The translations under genes were made by a program, and so were the position numbers. From the NCBI RefSeq assembly GCF_014650115.1, contig NZ_BMUI01000026.1, forward strand, positions 43,121 through 107,120: a stretch of 64,000 bases of DNA, in the 5' to 3' direction. This document shows, in pieces, positions 8,722-17,612 of this stretch. Position 1 is the stretch's first letter; the number at the start of each line of letters is the position of its first letter. This stretch comes from Streptomyces olivaceoviridis (GTDB taxonomy: Bacteria > Actinomycetota > Actinomycetes > Streptomycetales > Streptomycetaceae). The notes below the pieces were generated by a model. That model was not told where the DNA came from. It did no database searches and saw only the letters and a program-made list of their open reading frames with translations.

Positions 8722-8808
8722 CGCCGCTCATCTCGCCCTTGCTCGGCAGGCTCTCCTGTCCAGCCTGATCCCGGGCGGCGCGGAGCACCAACGCAAGGCG
8801 GCGCACAC

Positions 8809-8845
8809 GGTGGCCCCTGCCGCCGGGCGGATTCCAGGGGCCACC
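8809..8845 (-). terminator. Terminator of GH25 gene
   Basis: Perfect 11-bp stem GGTGGCCCCTG / CAGGGGCCACC with a 15-nt loop, 10 nt past the muramidase stop codon on the minus strand. Confidence 0.75.
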
Positions 8846-8854
8846 GCGGAGCCG

Positions 8855-9724
8855 TCAGCCGAGGGCCAGGGCCTGCACCCGGTCCAGGGCGCCGTTGAAC
8901 TTGTCGTGGTCGCCGACCGTCGGGCCGGAGGAGGTGTACTGCCACATCGTGTAGTACGACCACCCCGCCGGCAGCGTCCCCGGGTCGGAGGCGTAGCGGG
9001 CGATCCACAACGGGTTGTTCACGGCGAAGCCGCCGTAGTCGCCGGTGCACTGGGTCCACCAGCTGGTGGCGGTGTAGATGACCGGGTAGCGGCTGGTGCG
9101 GGCCTTGTAGGTGTTGATGAAGTCGGCGATCCAGCTCACCATCTGGCTCGCGGTCTTGCCGTAGCAGGCGGCGCCGTACGGGTTCCACTCGATGTCGAGG
9201 GCGCCGGGCAGCGTCTTGCCGTCCCGGGACCAGCCGCCGCCGTGGTCCACGAAGTAGTTGGCCTGGGTGGCGCCGCTGGTGGTGTCCGGAGTGGCGAAGT
9301 GGTACGAGCCGCGGATCATGCCGACGTTGTAGGAGCCGTTGTACTGCTGGGCGAAGTACGGGTTCGTGTAGTACGTGCCTTCCGTGGCCTTCGTGTACGC
9401 CCACCGGACCCCGCTGTTCCACAGGGTCGACCAGGCGACGTTGCCCTGGTAGCCGGAGACGTCGACGCCCTCGGTCTGGGTGGCGTCACCGGTGCTGGGC
9501 GTGCCGTCCTGGCCGTCGTGGGCGAGGACGCCCATGCCCATGTAGGCGGAGCCGCGGCTGGGCGTGCTCGCGGCCTGGGCGGAGGTGAGCGGAAGCGTGA
9601 GGGAGAGCGCCGCGAGCAGGGCCGTGAGGAGAACGGCGAGGGGGCGCGGGCGGAACGACAGGGGGGAGCGGGGGGAGCGGAGGGAGTGGACGGAGCGGGT
9701 GGAGCCGGGTCTGAGCACGGGCAT
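8855..9724 (-). CDS. Secreted GH25 muramidase (lysozyme)
   Basis: Peptidoglycan hydrolase of 289 aa. A long Arg/Pro-rich N-region precedes a hydrophobic core (LAVLLTALLAALSLTLPL) ending in TSAQA-AS, a likely Sec or Tat signal peptide cut near residue 50. The mature part is a GH25 domain: the conserved Asp in GVDVSGYQG, KATEGTYYTNPYF, and the catalytic Glu in ALDIEWNP, then YTATSWWTQCTG and MWQYTSSG. ATG at 9724 was chosen because GGAGG precedes it by about 6 nt. A start 37 codons upstream would put hydrophilic residues before the signal peptide. It cleaves the MurNAc-GlcNAc bond; a role in wall turnover or in lysis of other bacteria is possible. Confidence 0.93.
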   Translation of the reverse strand: MPVLRPGSTRSVHSLRSPRSPLSFRPRPLAVLLTALLAALSLTLPLTSAQAASTPSRGSAYMGMGVLAHDGQDGTPSTGDATQTEGVDVSGYQGNVAWSTLWNSGVRWAYTKATEGTYYTNPYFAQQYNGSYNVGMIRGSYHFATPDTTSGATQANYFVDHGGGWSRDGKTLPGALDIEWNPYGAACYGKTASQMVSWIADFINTYKARTSRYPVIYTATSWWTQCTGDYGGFAVNNPLWIARYASDPGTLPAGWSYYTMWQYTSSGPTVGDHDKFNGALDRVQALALG

Positions 9725-9966
9725 GACGTGCCTCCGGGGAGTGGAGTGGGGGGGAGTGACGTGGGGACTGCGACACCGACCGTCGGCCCACTGGCGTGGG
9801 CATGCCATTAACGACGTGATAGAGAAGCTACGCACGTAGATGAGGGCGTGGGAAGGGGGTCCGGGCGACGCCGTTGGTCTACGCCTGCGAAATACTGGCA
9901 GAGCTGCGGCAATGACGACTTTTGACGGAAACTTTCAGGACCGCGAAACCGAGCAGGGGTGCTGAC
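9725..9966. promoter_or_regulatory. Divergent region between GH25 muramidase and MarR genes
   Basis: A 242-nt region that must hold both promoters. It contains the perfect palindrome CTACG-CA-CGTAG (9828-9839) and the short GAAA-C-TTTC palindrome near 9940, either of which could be an operator for the adjacent MarR protein. No convincing -35/-10 pair can be assigned. Confidence 0.35.
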
Positions 9967-10458
9967 GTGCACGAGGACGGAAACGGCGGCGCGCACGGCG
10001 CCGTCGGCCAGATGACGCCCAGTGGTGCAGACCAGGAATTCCTGGCGCTGGAGCGCGAGTTGACCGTGCTGCTCCGGCGTGCCCGGTCCAACCAGGGCGA
10101 GATGGCCCGGGAGGTCCACCCCGACCTGGAGTCCTCCGCGTACGGCCTGCTCATCCGGCTGGACGAACTGGGCGGCCAGCGGGCCACGGAACTCGCCGCC
10201 TACATCGGGGTCGGCAAGGCCACCATGTCCCGCCAGCTGCGGGCCCTGGAGGACCTGGGCCTGATCGCCCGCGAGCCCGACCCGGCCGACGGCCGCGCCT
10301 GGCTCGTCACCCTCACCGACGAGGGCAGCCGTCGCGTCGGCACGGTCCGCGAGGCCCGCCGCGCCCGCTACGTCCGCCAGCTCGCCCACTGGGACCGCCG
10401 CGAGGTCGCCGAACTGGCCCGGCTGCTGCACGAGCTGAACGGCGTCATGGCGAAATAA
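9967..10458 (+). CDS. MarR-family transcriptional regulator
   Basis: Winged-helix regulator of 163 aa. A dimerisation helix (FLALERELTVLLRRARS) precedes the HTH (ATELAAYIGVGKATMSRQLRALEDLGLIAREPD) and the wing DPADGRAWLVTLTDEG, typical MarR landmarks. GTG at 9967 is chosen (AGGGG upstream). A TTG 15 codons earlier is in frame but lacks a ribosome site. MarR proteins usually repress themselves and a divergent gene; the divergent gene here encodes the GH25 muramidase, which would be an unusual target. The ligand is unknown. Confidence 0.88.
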   Translation: MHEDGNGGAHGAVGQMTPSGADQEFLALERELTVLLRRARSNQGEMAREVHPDLESSAYGLLIRLDELGGQRATELAAYIGVGKATMSRQLRALEDLGLIAREPDPADGRAWLVTLTDEGSRRVGTVREARRARYVRQLAHWDRREVAELARLLHELNGVMAK

Positions 10459-10736
10459 CACGCACCGCCGCGGCGGCCCGGCCCACCGAAACAGCCCGAC
10501 CTGGGGTGCGGTCCGGTACGGCGGAACGGCCCGGTCTGGGCGTGTGGTCCGGTACGGCGGAATGGCCGGGCCTGGGGGTGCGGTCCGGCCTGGGCGTGCA
10601 GCCGGCACCGGCACTGAACCCGGCCCCGGCATCAGCCCAGGTCTCGGCGTGCCGTCCCCGGCGCCCCCGGTCTGGGCGTGCCACCCCCGGCGCCCCCGGT
10701 CTCGGCGTGCCGCCCCCGGCGCCCCCGCCCCCTTCG
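10459..10736. repeat. Degenerate GC-rich repeats between convergent genes
   Basis: No gene seen. The stretch is made of imperfect repeats of two kinds: a GTCCGGTACGGCGGAAYGGCC type (10512-10570) and a (GG)TCTSGGCGTGCC plus CCCCCGGCGCCCC type (about 10640-10730, three copies). It lies between the stops of the MarR and PP2C genes. Confidence 0.6.
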
Positions 10737-11525
10737 TCACAGCTCCACGTACGCCACCGTCGCGTCGTCGTGCGTCTTGCCGCGTCCCAGGAACGCCCGC
10801 TCCTCCCGGTCCGCCGTCTCCAGCTCCCGTACCCGCTCCACCAGCGACCGGGCGCCCTCCTTGGCGACCAGGTCGAACAGGGCCGTCCAGTCGCCCTCGC
10901 GGAACGTCTCCGTCCAGCGGGTCGCGCCGTCCGTCAGCGCCGCCAGTGCCCGGACCTCCTGTCGGGGCAGGGTGCCGGTGACCGCCCGGGCGGCCACGGC
11001 GGGGTCGGCTGCGGCGGTGAAGAAGCCGCCCTCCTTGTTGCGCAGGTTCGCGTCGACCAGCGCGTCCGTGGCGAGCGCGGAGCGGGGCAGTCGGGCCAGC
11101 CGGTCGTCCAGCACCGGGGTGACCGTGCCGTCGGGCCCGCGCAGCAGCAGCGCGGCATCGGACAGCACCAGGTACTCGACCTCGGTGGCGGACCAGCGGG
11201 TCAGGGCGACGGTTGCCTGAGGGGTTCGCGGGTGAGAAAGCTCACAGGTGTCCGCGTGAACGTCCGCGGTGCGCCGGATCGCCCGCGCGAGAATCTCCGA
11301 GAGCGTCAGATCTCGGACGGAAACGGTCAGTTCGGTCAGTGCGCCGCCCAGTCGCGCGGTGAACCAGGGGACGGAATGCAGACAGCCGGTCCCGCCGCTG
11401 GGCGGAGTCACTCCGTCCAGGACGATCACGCAACCTCCCTGTCCGGAGGCGGGTAGTCCGACACCGGCGAAGTCCTCGTTGGGGCGGGACGCGTCGCCGG
11501 GTTCCGAGACGAGATCAGTGCGCAT
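10737..11525 (-). CDS. PP2C-family protein phosphatase
   Basis: Soluble protein of 262 aa with PP2C landmarks: an N-terminal SRPNEDFAGVG (metal/phosphate-binding RxxNED), VIVLDGVTPP (the usual DGxG aspartate), ALTDGATRW (motif 8) and a C-terminal HDDATVAYVEL (metal-binding DD). It probably dephosphorylates Ser/Thr on proteins, opposing the Hanks-type kinases of Streptomyces. The GG of the canonical DGMGG motif is replaced by VTPPSGG, so metal binding may be altered. ATG at 11525 is used; a GTG five codons upstream (after GAAGAG) is a real alternative. Convergent with marR. Confidence 0.8.
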   Translation of the reverse strand: MRTDLVSEPGDASRPNEDFAGVGLPASGQGGCVIVLDGVTPPSGGTGCLHSVPWFTARLGGALTELTVSVRDLTLSEILARAIRRTADVHADTCELSHPRTPQATVALTRWSATEVEYLVLSDAALLLRGPDGTVTPVLDDRLARLPRSALATDALVDANLRNKEGGFFTAAADPAVAARAVTGTLPRQEVRALAALTDGATRWTETFREGDWTALFDLVAKEGARSLVERVRELETADREERAFLGRGKTHDDATVAYVEL

Positions 11526-11896
11526 CCAGCCAGTCTGCACGAGCTCTTCACAAGGTGTGCCAAAGGCTGGCACCAGTCGGTGAATTCTCACGACCTCGCA
11601 GGTCAGGCGCCTGGTTTGGGCGAGAATGATCCACTCCGGGAAGGCGTGGCGGCGAATACTGCCAAAGCCTGCCGCGCGCGTCCAACCGGCCCGCCGCGCA
11701 AGAGGGCCGCACGCGCCAGTGGAACTTGCCCGCCAACTCCCCTCCGATGTTCACTCCTTCGGGTGGCGGGTCAGGTGATGCGCGACCACTGCCCACCGGC
11801 GCTGGGAGGGTCGGGGACCGTACGAACCGGGTGTACGCACCACTTGGCACGAGCTGACGGGGCACCACCCGGGCCCCTGGGTAGACGAGTTCAGGA
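11526..11896. other. Intergenic region upstream of the conservon
   Basis: A 371-nt divergent region between the PP2C and cvnA genes. It must hold their promoters. I see no convincing -10/-35 pair, no RNA gene and no ORF with Streptomyces codon use. Confidence 0.5.
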
Positions 11897-14758
11897 ATGC
11901 GAGCACCGGTGCAGAAGAAGCGGCCTCGGCGCACAGGCAGGCAGACGGCCCCCGAGGGGACCGTCCCCCAGACCCCCGTGGGCTCCGGTCGCCCCACCCA
12001 TGTGCGCACCCGGCTGATCGTCGCCGTCGCCGTGGTGGCCGCCGCCGTAGCGGGAGCCGGGGCACCCGCCCTGCTCAGCGCCTCCCAGGACGTCAGCGAC
12101 TCCCAGGACCTGGTGACGCTGGCCACCCGTACCCAGGACGCGCTCACCCTCGCCCACTCCCTCGCCGACGAACGCGACGAGGTCACCTCCTACGTCGCGG
12201 CCGGCCGCCCCAAGGACAAGGCGCCCTCCGAGGACCGCAGTGCCCGGGTGGACCGGCAGGTCGGGGAACTGCGCGCCGACACCGGTACCCCGGCGAGCCT
12301 GCGCACCGCCCTCGACGGCATCGACGCGCTCCGCCGCAGCGCCCTCACCGGCAAGACCAGCGCCCTCCAGGCCCACCAGGCGTACTCGGCGACGATCACC
12401 GCGCTGCACCGGCTCGCCGAGCAGCTGGCCGAGCAGATGCCCCCGCGGGCCCGCTCCGGCGGCCACGCCCTCGCCGAACTGGACTCCGCCGTCCAGCAGT
12501 CCGCCGCCGCCCGCGGCCTGCTGCTGGCCGCGCTGAACGTCCCGTCCAGCACCCAGACGGTGATCGACCCCACCACCGGTCTGCCCACCACGACCGCCAC
12601 CAGCACCGAAGCGGACCGCAAACAGCGCGACGCGCTCACCGCCGCCGCCCAGCAGGCCCGGCTGCGCGCCGACGCGGCCCTCGCCGACTTCCGCGAGACC
12701 GCGCCGAAGGCGGCCGTGGACTCCTACGACTCCACGGTCACCGGCCCCGAGGTCAACTCGGCCGACAAGTACCTCGCCTCGCTCACCGGCCGGCCCACCC
12801 TCGCCGACAGCGAGCTGACGACCAGCACCAAGAAGCTGGACGCGGCCCTGTCCGCCCGTGTCGACCTGATGCGCGGCGCGGAGTCGGCGCTCTACGACCA
12901 CCGCACCAAGGACCTCGCGAAGCTCCGGGACGACGACGTCACCGCCCTGGAGATCCGCGTCGCCGTCCTCGGCGCGCTGATGCTGGTCGCGGTCGGCATC
13001 GCCACGGCCATGGCCCGCTCCCTGACCCGCCCGCTGTCGGTCCTGCGCCGCGGCTCGGCCCGCCTCGCCGGGTCCGAGGACCCGACGGCCCAGGAGCCGA
13101 TCGCCTTCACGGGCCGCAACGACGAGTTCGCCCAGGTGGTCCGCTCGGTCAACGCCCTGCACGCGCACACCGTGGCGCTGCACGAGCGGGTCGCCACCCT
13201 GGAGACCGACCGCAAGCATCTGGTGGGCCAGCGCCAGAAGATGGCCGACGCCCGCGAGGAACTGCGCGCCGAGCTCGCCGAGTCCACCGCCCAGCTGGAG
13301 CGGCTGCGCACCAGCATCGGCTCCACCTTCGTCAACCTGGCCCTGCGCACCCTGGGCCTGGTCGAACGCCAGCTGGCGGTCATCGAGGGCCTGGAGGACC
13401 GCGAGCAGGACCCCGACCGCCTTGCCACCCTGTTCAAGCTGGACCACTTCGCCACGGTCATGCGCCGGCACAGCGAGAACCTCCTGGTCCTCGCCGGCAC
13501 CGAGCACGTCCAGCAGCATCCGGGCCCGGTGCCGCTGGTCGACGTGGTCCGGGCGGCGGTCAGCGAGATCGAGCGCTACGAGCGCGTCCGCATCGCGGCC
13601 CTCCCGCCGCACGCGCACGTCGCGGGCTTCATCGCGGACGACCTCTCCCACCTGCTGGCCGAACTCATGGAGAACGCCACCTCGTTCTCCCCGCCGGACC
13701 TGCCCGTCGAGGTCTCCGGCTGGCTCCTGGAGTCGGGCGAGGTCATGCTGTCGGTCCAGGACGAGGGCATCGGCATGACCGCCGAGCGCCTGGACACCCT
13801 CAACGGCCGCCTCGGCGACTTCGACCCCGAGTCCCTCTACGACCAGGAGGGCGAGGAGGGCCTCGGCCTCGGCCTGTACGTCGTCGCGCGCCTCGCCCAC
13901 CGGCACGGCGTCCGCGTCCAGCTGCGCGAGCAGAAGCAGGGCGGCATCGCGGCGGTGGTGGTCCTCCCGGCCTCCCTGCTGGTCGAGGCCGCGCCCACGG
14001 CGCTCCCGCCGCAGAGCACCGCCCCCGGCGCCACGGGCACCTTCACCCTCCCCGGCGCCGACGCCGAGGCCAATTCCAATGTCCTGCCCACCCGCGCCAA
14101 GCACCAGGACCCCCTGGTCACCCTGGCGGAACAGGCCGTACGGGAGGCCGCCGCCAAGGCACCGGAGGAGTCGCCGCGGGAGGCACCGGCGGAGGCCCAC
14201 GAGCAGGCCGCCCAGCCCGCCCAGGACACGGAGACCCGCCCGAAGGCCCCGGCGGAGACGTACGCCGAGACGACGATGGAGCTGCTGCTCCCGAACGCCC
14301 CGGCGGAGCCCACGCACTCGGCGGCCGGCCGCCTCGGCGACCCGCGGGCCGCCGACGGCGAGCACACCCCGCAGGAGGCCCCCGCACCCGACGGCGAGAC
14401 CCGCACGGGTGGTGCGGACGGGCACACGGACGCCGTAGGCGAAGCCGAGGCGCACGCACCCGGCGAAGCGTCGCAGGCGACCCGCGAAGCCGAGGAGGAG
14501 GAGCGGCTCACCAGCAAGGGGCTCCCCAAGCGCACACCGAAGATCACCGCCCCCACCACCCCGCCCCGCCAGCGCAGCTCCAGCGTCGACGCCGAAGCCC
14601 TGCGCCGCAGGCTCGGCGGTTTCCGCACCGGCGCCCAAGCCGGCTACCGCGACGTAGAGGCGGAGATCGCCGAGCAGACGGCCGACAACCGGCGGCCGAC
14701 CAGCCACGCACACGCCGAAGAAGCCACGGGGGGCACAGCCGAGGAGGCAAGCAGTTGA
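11897..14758 (+). CDS. cvnA: Conservon histidine-kinase-like protein CvnA
   Basis: Membrane sensor of 953 aa, first gene of a conservon. TM1 lies about 35-58, then a long extracytoplasmic all-helical region typical of nitrate/nitrite-sensing (NIT) domains (60-350). TM2 is near 353-373 (VAVLGALMLVAVGIATAMA), then HAMP, coiled coil and an atypical dimerisation helix LDHFATVMRRHSENLLVLAG (His about 515). The HATPase_c domain (560-690) has ELMENATSFSPPD, DEGIGM and GLGLGLYVV. The last 230 residues are an Ala/Glu/Pro-rich disordered tail. ATG 11897 has a poor ribosome site; GTG four codons on is possible. In such systems CvnA works with CvnB-D as a eukaryote-like G-protein complex. Confidence 0.93.
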   Translation: MRAPVQKKRPRRTGRQTAPEGTVPQTPVGSGRPTHVRTRLIVAVAVVAAAVAGAGAPALLSASQDVSDSQDLVTLATRTQDALTLAHSLADERDEVTSYVAAGRPKDKAPSEDRSARVDRQVGELRADTGTPASLRTALDGIDALRRSALTGKTSALQAHQAYSATITALHRLAEQLAEQMPPRARSGGHALAELDSAVQQSAAARGLLLAALNVPSSTQTVIDPTTGLPTTTATSTEADRKQRDALTAAAQQARLRADAALADFRETAPKAAVDSYDSTVTGPEVNSADKYLASLTGRPTLADSELTTSTKKLDAALSARVDLMRGAESALYDHRTKDLAKLRDDDVTALEIRVAVLGALMLVAVGIATAMARSLTRPLSVLRRGSARLAGSEDPTAQEPIAFTGRNDEFAQVVRSVNALHAHTVALHERVATLETDRKHLVGQRQKMADAREELRAELAESTAQLERLRTSIGSTFVNLALRTLGLVERQLAVIEGLEDREQDPDRLATLFKLDHFATVMRRHSENLLVLAGTEHVQQHPGPVPLVDVVRAAVSEIERYERVRIAALPPHAHVAGFIADDLSHLLAELMENATSFSPPDLPVEVSGWLLESGEVMLSVQDEGIGMTAERLDTLNGRLGDFDPESLYDQEGEEGLGLGLYVVARLAHRHGVRVQLREQKQGGIAAVVVLPASLLVEAAPTALPPQSTAPGATGTFTLPGADAEANSNVLPTRAKHQDPLVTLAEQAVREAAAKAPEESPREAPAEAHEQAAQPAQDTETRPKAPAETYAETTMELLLPNAPAEPTHSAAGRLGDPRAADGEHTPQEAPAPDGETRTGGADGHTDAVGEAEAHAPGEASQATREAEEEERLTSKGLPKRTPKITAPTTPPRQRSSSVDAEALRRRLGGFRTGAQAGYRDVEAEIAEQTADNRRPTSHAHAEEATGGTAEEASS

Positions 14759-15258
14759 CCGCGCCCACTACCTACGGACTGAGCAGTGAAGCCCGCAACC
14801 TGCACTGGCTGCTGACCAACCTGGTCGAGGAAGTACCCGGCATCCAGTCCGTCGCCGTGGTCTCCTCCGACGGGCTGCTCCTGCTGTCGTCCGACCCGGG
14901 TCACACGGAGGAGGCCCGCCAGTCCCGTGACACCAAGCGGACCGGTCCCCGGGGCTCCGCCGCCGACCTCGCCACCATCGTCTCCGGTATCGGCAGCCTC
15001 ACCGTCGGCGCCGCCAAGCTGCTGGATTTCGGCGGGGTCAAGCACACGATGGTCGCGATGGAGGAGGGCAGCCTGTTCGTGATGTCGATCAGCGACGGCT
15101 CGCTGCTCGGCGTGCACGGCTCCGCCGAGTCCGACATGAGCGTCGTGGCGTACCACATGGCGCTCTTCGTCGGCCGCGCCGGCCACGTCCTGACGCCCGA
15201 GCTCCGCAGCGAACTACGCAAGAGCCTGGAAGCCGAGTCGACGGGGAGCGACCGATGA
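14755..15258 (+). CDS. cvnB: Roadblock/LC7-domain protein CvnB
   Basis: Small cytoplasmic protein of 167 aa with the roadblock/LC7 fold: LHWLLTNLVEEVPGIQSVAVVSSDGLLLLSSD, then a helix and strands KHTMVAMEEGSLFVMSISDGSLLGVHG. Roadblock proteins bind small GTPases as GAP or scaffold, so this links CvnA and the GTPase CvnD. Starts with TTG that overlaps the cvnA stop (TTGA) and sits 7 nt after GAGGAGG, which fixes the start. Ends overlapping cvnC by 4 nt. Confidence 0.95.
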   Translation: MTAPTTYGLSSEARNLHWLLTNLVEEVPGIQSVAVVSSDGLLLLSSDPGHTEEARQSRDTKRTGPRGSAADLATIVSGIGSLTVGAAKLLDFGGVKHTMVAMEEGSLFVMSISDGSLLGVHGSAESDMSVVAYHMALFVGRAGHVLTPELRSELRKSLEAESTGSDR

Positions 15259-15680
15259 CCGGCACCCCCGAGAAACCGGACAAGACACAGCTCCCGGTCC
15301 GCGGCGGCGACCGCAAGCCCGCCCGAGTCCGCCCCTACTCGCTCACCGGCGGCCGTACCCGCTTCGGCCACGTCCTCCTCGTGGAGACGTTCGTGGCGGC
15401 GCTGGAGGCCCCCGAGGAGCGCAAGGAACTGACGAACGGCTCACTCACCACCCGGGTCATGCCGGAGATGAGGGCCATCGTCGAACTGTGCCGCCGTATG
15501 CGCACGGTGGCCGAGATCGCCGCGCTGCTGAAGATGCCGCTCGGCGTGGTCCGCGTACTCCTGAGCGATCTCGCGGACCAGGGAAAGATCCGTGTGTACG
15601 GCACCGGAACCGGTCACGGCACCGGCCGCCCGGACCGCGCTCTGCTGGAAAGGGTGCTGAGTGGACTCCGCCGTCTCTGA
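15255..15680 (+). CDS. cvnC: DUF742 protein CvnC
   Basis: DUF742 family protein, 141 aa. It shows the family's VRPYSLTGGRT opening, a winged-helix-like core (CRRMRTVAEIAALLKMPLGVVRVLLSDLADQGKI) and a short C-terminus. The helix-turn-helix look suggests nucleic-acid or protein binding; the biochemical role in conservons is not settled. ATG overlaps the cvnB stop (ATGA), and its own 3' end overlaps cvnD by 20 nt, so the operon is tightly coupled. Confidence 0.95.
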   Translation: MTGTPEKPDKTQLPVRGGDRKPARVRPYSLTGGRTRFGHVLLVETFVAALEAPEERKELTNGSLTTRVMPEMRAIVELCRRMRTVAEIAALLKMPLGVVRVLLSDLADQGKIRVYGTGTGHGTGRPDRALLERVLSGLRRL

Positions 15681-16317
15681 CGCCGCCGCCTCCTTCGGGG
15701 GCACCCCCCTCGTCGCCGGGTTCACCGAACCGGACGAGGACCTGAAGTCCTGGCAGACGGACCGGACGCGCGCCCCCATCGCGACGAAGATCGTGGTGGC
15801 GGGCGGCTTCGGCGTCGGCAAGACCACGCTCGTCACCTCCGTCTCGGAGATCACGCCCCTCCAGACCGAGGCGCTGATGACCGAGGCCAGCGAGGGCACC
15901 GACGACCTGTCCGCCACGCCGGGCAAGCTCACCACCACCGTGGCCATGGACTTCGGCCGCATCACGCTCGACGACGACCTGGTGCTCTACCTGTTCGGCA
16001 CGCCGGGCCAGCAGCGGTTCTGGTTCATGTGGGACGACCTGGTGCGCGGCGCGATCGGCGCCGTCGTCCTGGCCGACACCCGCCGGCTGAAGGACTGCTT
16101 CCCGGCCCTCGACTACTTCGAGAGCTGCGGACTGCCGTACGTCGTCGCGGTCAACCACTTCGACGGCAGCGAGCGGTTCGAACCGGAGGACGTGCGGGAG
16201 GCGCTGACGATACCGGCGCACATTCCTGTCATGATCATGGACGCGCGGCGGCGGATCTCGGGGATCGAGGTCCTCCTGGCCCTGGTGGGCCACGCGCTGG
16301 ACGAAACCCCGGAGTAG
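15661..16317 (+). CDS. cvnD: Conservon small GTPase CvnD
   Basis: ATP/GTP-binding protein of 218 aa of the MglA/Ras-like conservon type. P-loop GGFGVGKTTLV is at residues about 48-58, switch region TTVAMDFGRI, G3-like LFGTPGQQRF, and VNHFDGSERF occupying the NKxD position (N-H-F-D), which is usual in this family. It cycles nucleotides to relay the CvnA signal. GTG at 15661 starts inside cvnC. The next gene, a flavin monooxygenase, follows after 41 nt in the same direction. Confidence 0.95.
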   Translation: MDSAVSDAAASFGGTPLVAGFTEPDEDLKSWQTDRTRAPIATKIVVAGGFGVGKTTLVTSVSEITPLQTEALMTEASEGTDDLSATPGKLTTTVAMDFGRITLDDDLVLYLFGTPGQQRFWFMWDDLVRGAIGAVVLADTRRLKDCFPALDYFESCGLPYVVAVNHFDGSERFEPEDVREALTIPAHIPVMIMDARRRISGIEVLLALVGHALDETPE

Positions 16318-16358
16318 TCCTCACCCCTCGTCCTCATCCCGTAGGAGGCACCACCCGC

Positions 16359-17612
16359 ATGCGGAAGATACTCGTCGTCGGGGCCGGCCAGTCCGGCCTC
16401 CAGCTCGCCCTCGGCCTTCAGTCGCACGGCTACGAGGTCACCCTGATGTCGAACCGGACCGCGGACGAGATCCGCTCCGGCCGGGTCATGTCGACGCAGT
16501 GCATGTTCGACACCGCGCTCCAGCACGAGCGCGATCTCCAGCTGAACTTCTGGGAGTCCCAGGCCCCGAAGATCGAAGGACTCGGTGTCTCGGTCGCCGC
16601 GCCCGGCTCGCACGACCCGGGCCCGACCCAGCGGGCGATCGACTGGGTGGGCAGGCTCGACGGGTACGCGCAGTCGGTGGACCAGCGGGTGAAGATGGCC
16701 GGCTGGATGGAGACGTTCGCCCAGCGCGGCGGCCAGCTGGTCATCCACGGCGCGGCGGTCGGCGACCTCGACTACTTCTCCCGCGCCTACGACCTCGTCC
16801 TGGTCGCGGCCGGCAAGGGCGAGCTGGTCTCGATGTTCGCCCGCGACCCGGAGCGCTCCCCGTACAGCGAGCCGCAGCGGGCGCTGGCGGTGGCGTACGT
16901 CCACGGGCTCGGTCCGCGCCCGGAGCACCCGGAGTTCGACGCGGTCCGCTGCAACCTGGTCCCCGGGGTCGGCGAGCTGTTCGTCATGCCGACGTTCACC
17001 ACGTCCGGCCGCGCCGACATCCTGTTCTGGGAGGGCGTACCCGGCGGCCCGCTCGACGTCTTCCAGGGCGTCAAGGACCCGGCGGCGCACCTCTCCCTGA
17101 CCCTGGAACTCATGGAGAGGTTCACGCCCTGGGAGTACGCGCGGGCCACGAAGGCCGAACTCACGGACGCGGGCGGCACCCTGTCCGGCCGCTACGCCCC
17201 GACCGTCCGCAACCCCATCGGCCGGCTGCCCTCGGGCGGCCTGGTGCTGGGCGTGGCCGACGTGGTCGTCGCCAACGACCCGATCACCGGCCAGGGGTCC
17301 AACTCGGCGGCCAAGTGCGCCGCCGCGTACCTCGCGTCGATCCTGGAGCGCGGTGACAAGCCGTTCGACGAGGAGTGGATGCGGCAGACGTTCGACCGGT
17401 ACTGGGCCACCGCCCAGCACGTGACCAAGTGGACGAACGCGATGCTGGCGCCGCCGCCGGAGCATATCCTGAACCTCATCGGCGCGGCCGGGCAGTCGCA
17501 GCCCGTGGCGAATCGATTCGCCAACGGGTTCAACGATCCGGCCGACTTCGAGAACTTCTTCTACGACCCGGAGAAGACGGCCGCCTATCTGGCCTCGGTC
17601 GCCGGAGCCTGA
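16359..17612 (+). CDS. Styrene monooxygenase/indole monooxygenase-like FAD protein (StyA family)
   Basis: Flavoprotein of 417 aa. N-terminal FAD-binding VVGAGQSGLQLALGL, the StyA-type stretch SGRVMSTQCMFDTALQHERDLQLNFW, and the C-terminal GDxxx-like ADVVVANDPITGQGSNSAAKCAA. This places it in the two-component group E flavin monooxygenases, which epoxidise styrene or oxidise indole using FADH2 from a separate reductase. No reductase gene is nearby. TAGGAGG sits upstream of the ATG at 16359. It follows cvnD by 41 nt and is probably the fifth gene of the conservon operon; other conservons carry a cytochrome P450 in this position (established for cvn9). Its 3' end overlaps the convergent NlpC/P60 gene by 28 nt. 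The substrate is unknown. Confidence 0.88.
   Translation: MRKILVVGAGQSGLQLALGLQSHGYEVTLMSNRTADEIRSGRVMSTQCMFDTALQHERDLQLNFWESQAPKIEGLGVSVAAPGSHDPGPTQRAIDWVGRLDGYAQSVDQRVKMAGWMETFAQRGGQLVIHGAAVGDLDYFSRAYDLVLVAAGKGELVSMFARDPERSPYSEPQRALAVAYVHGLGPRPEHPEFDAVRCNLVPGVGELFVMPTFTTSGRADILFWEGVPGGPLDVFQGVKDPAAHLSLTLELMERFTPWEYARATKAELTDAGGTLSGRYAPTVRNPIGRLPSGGLVLGVADVVVANDPITGQGSNSAAKCAAAYLASILERGDKPFDEEWMRQTFDRYWATAQHVTKWTNAMLAPPPEHILNLIGAAGQSQPVANRFANGFNDPADFENFFYDPEKTAAYLASVAGA

Noticed and set aside
8427..9422. 331-aa minus-strand ORF spanning the SpoIIE and GH25 genes
   Set aside because: Frame-shifted shadow of both real genes (runs through the terminator between them).
11891..14713. 940-aa minus-strand ORF over cvnA
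   Set aside because: Shadow of CvnA. It has no domain and no ribosome site.
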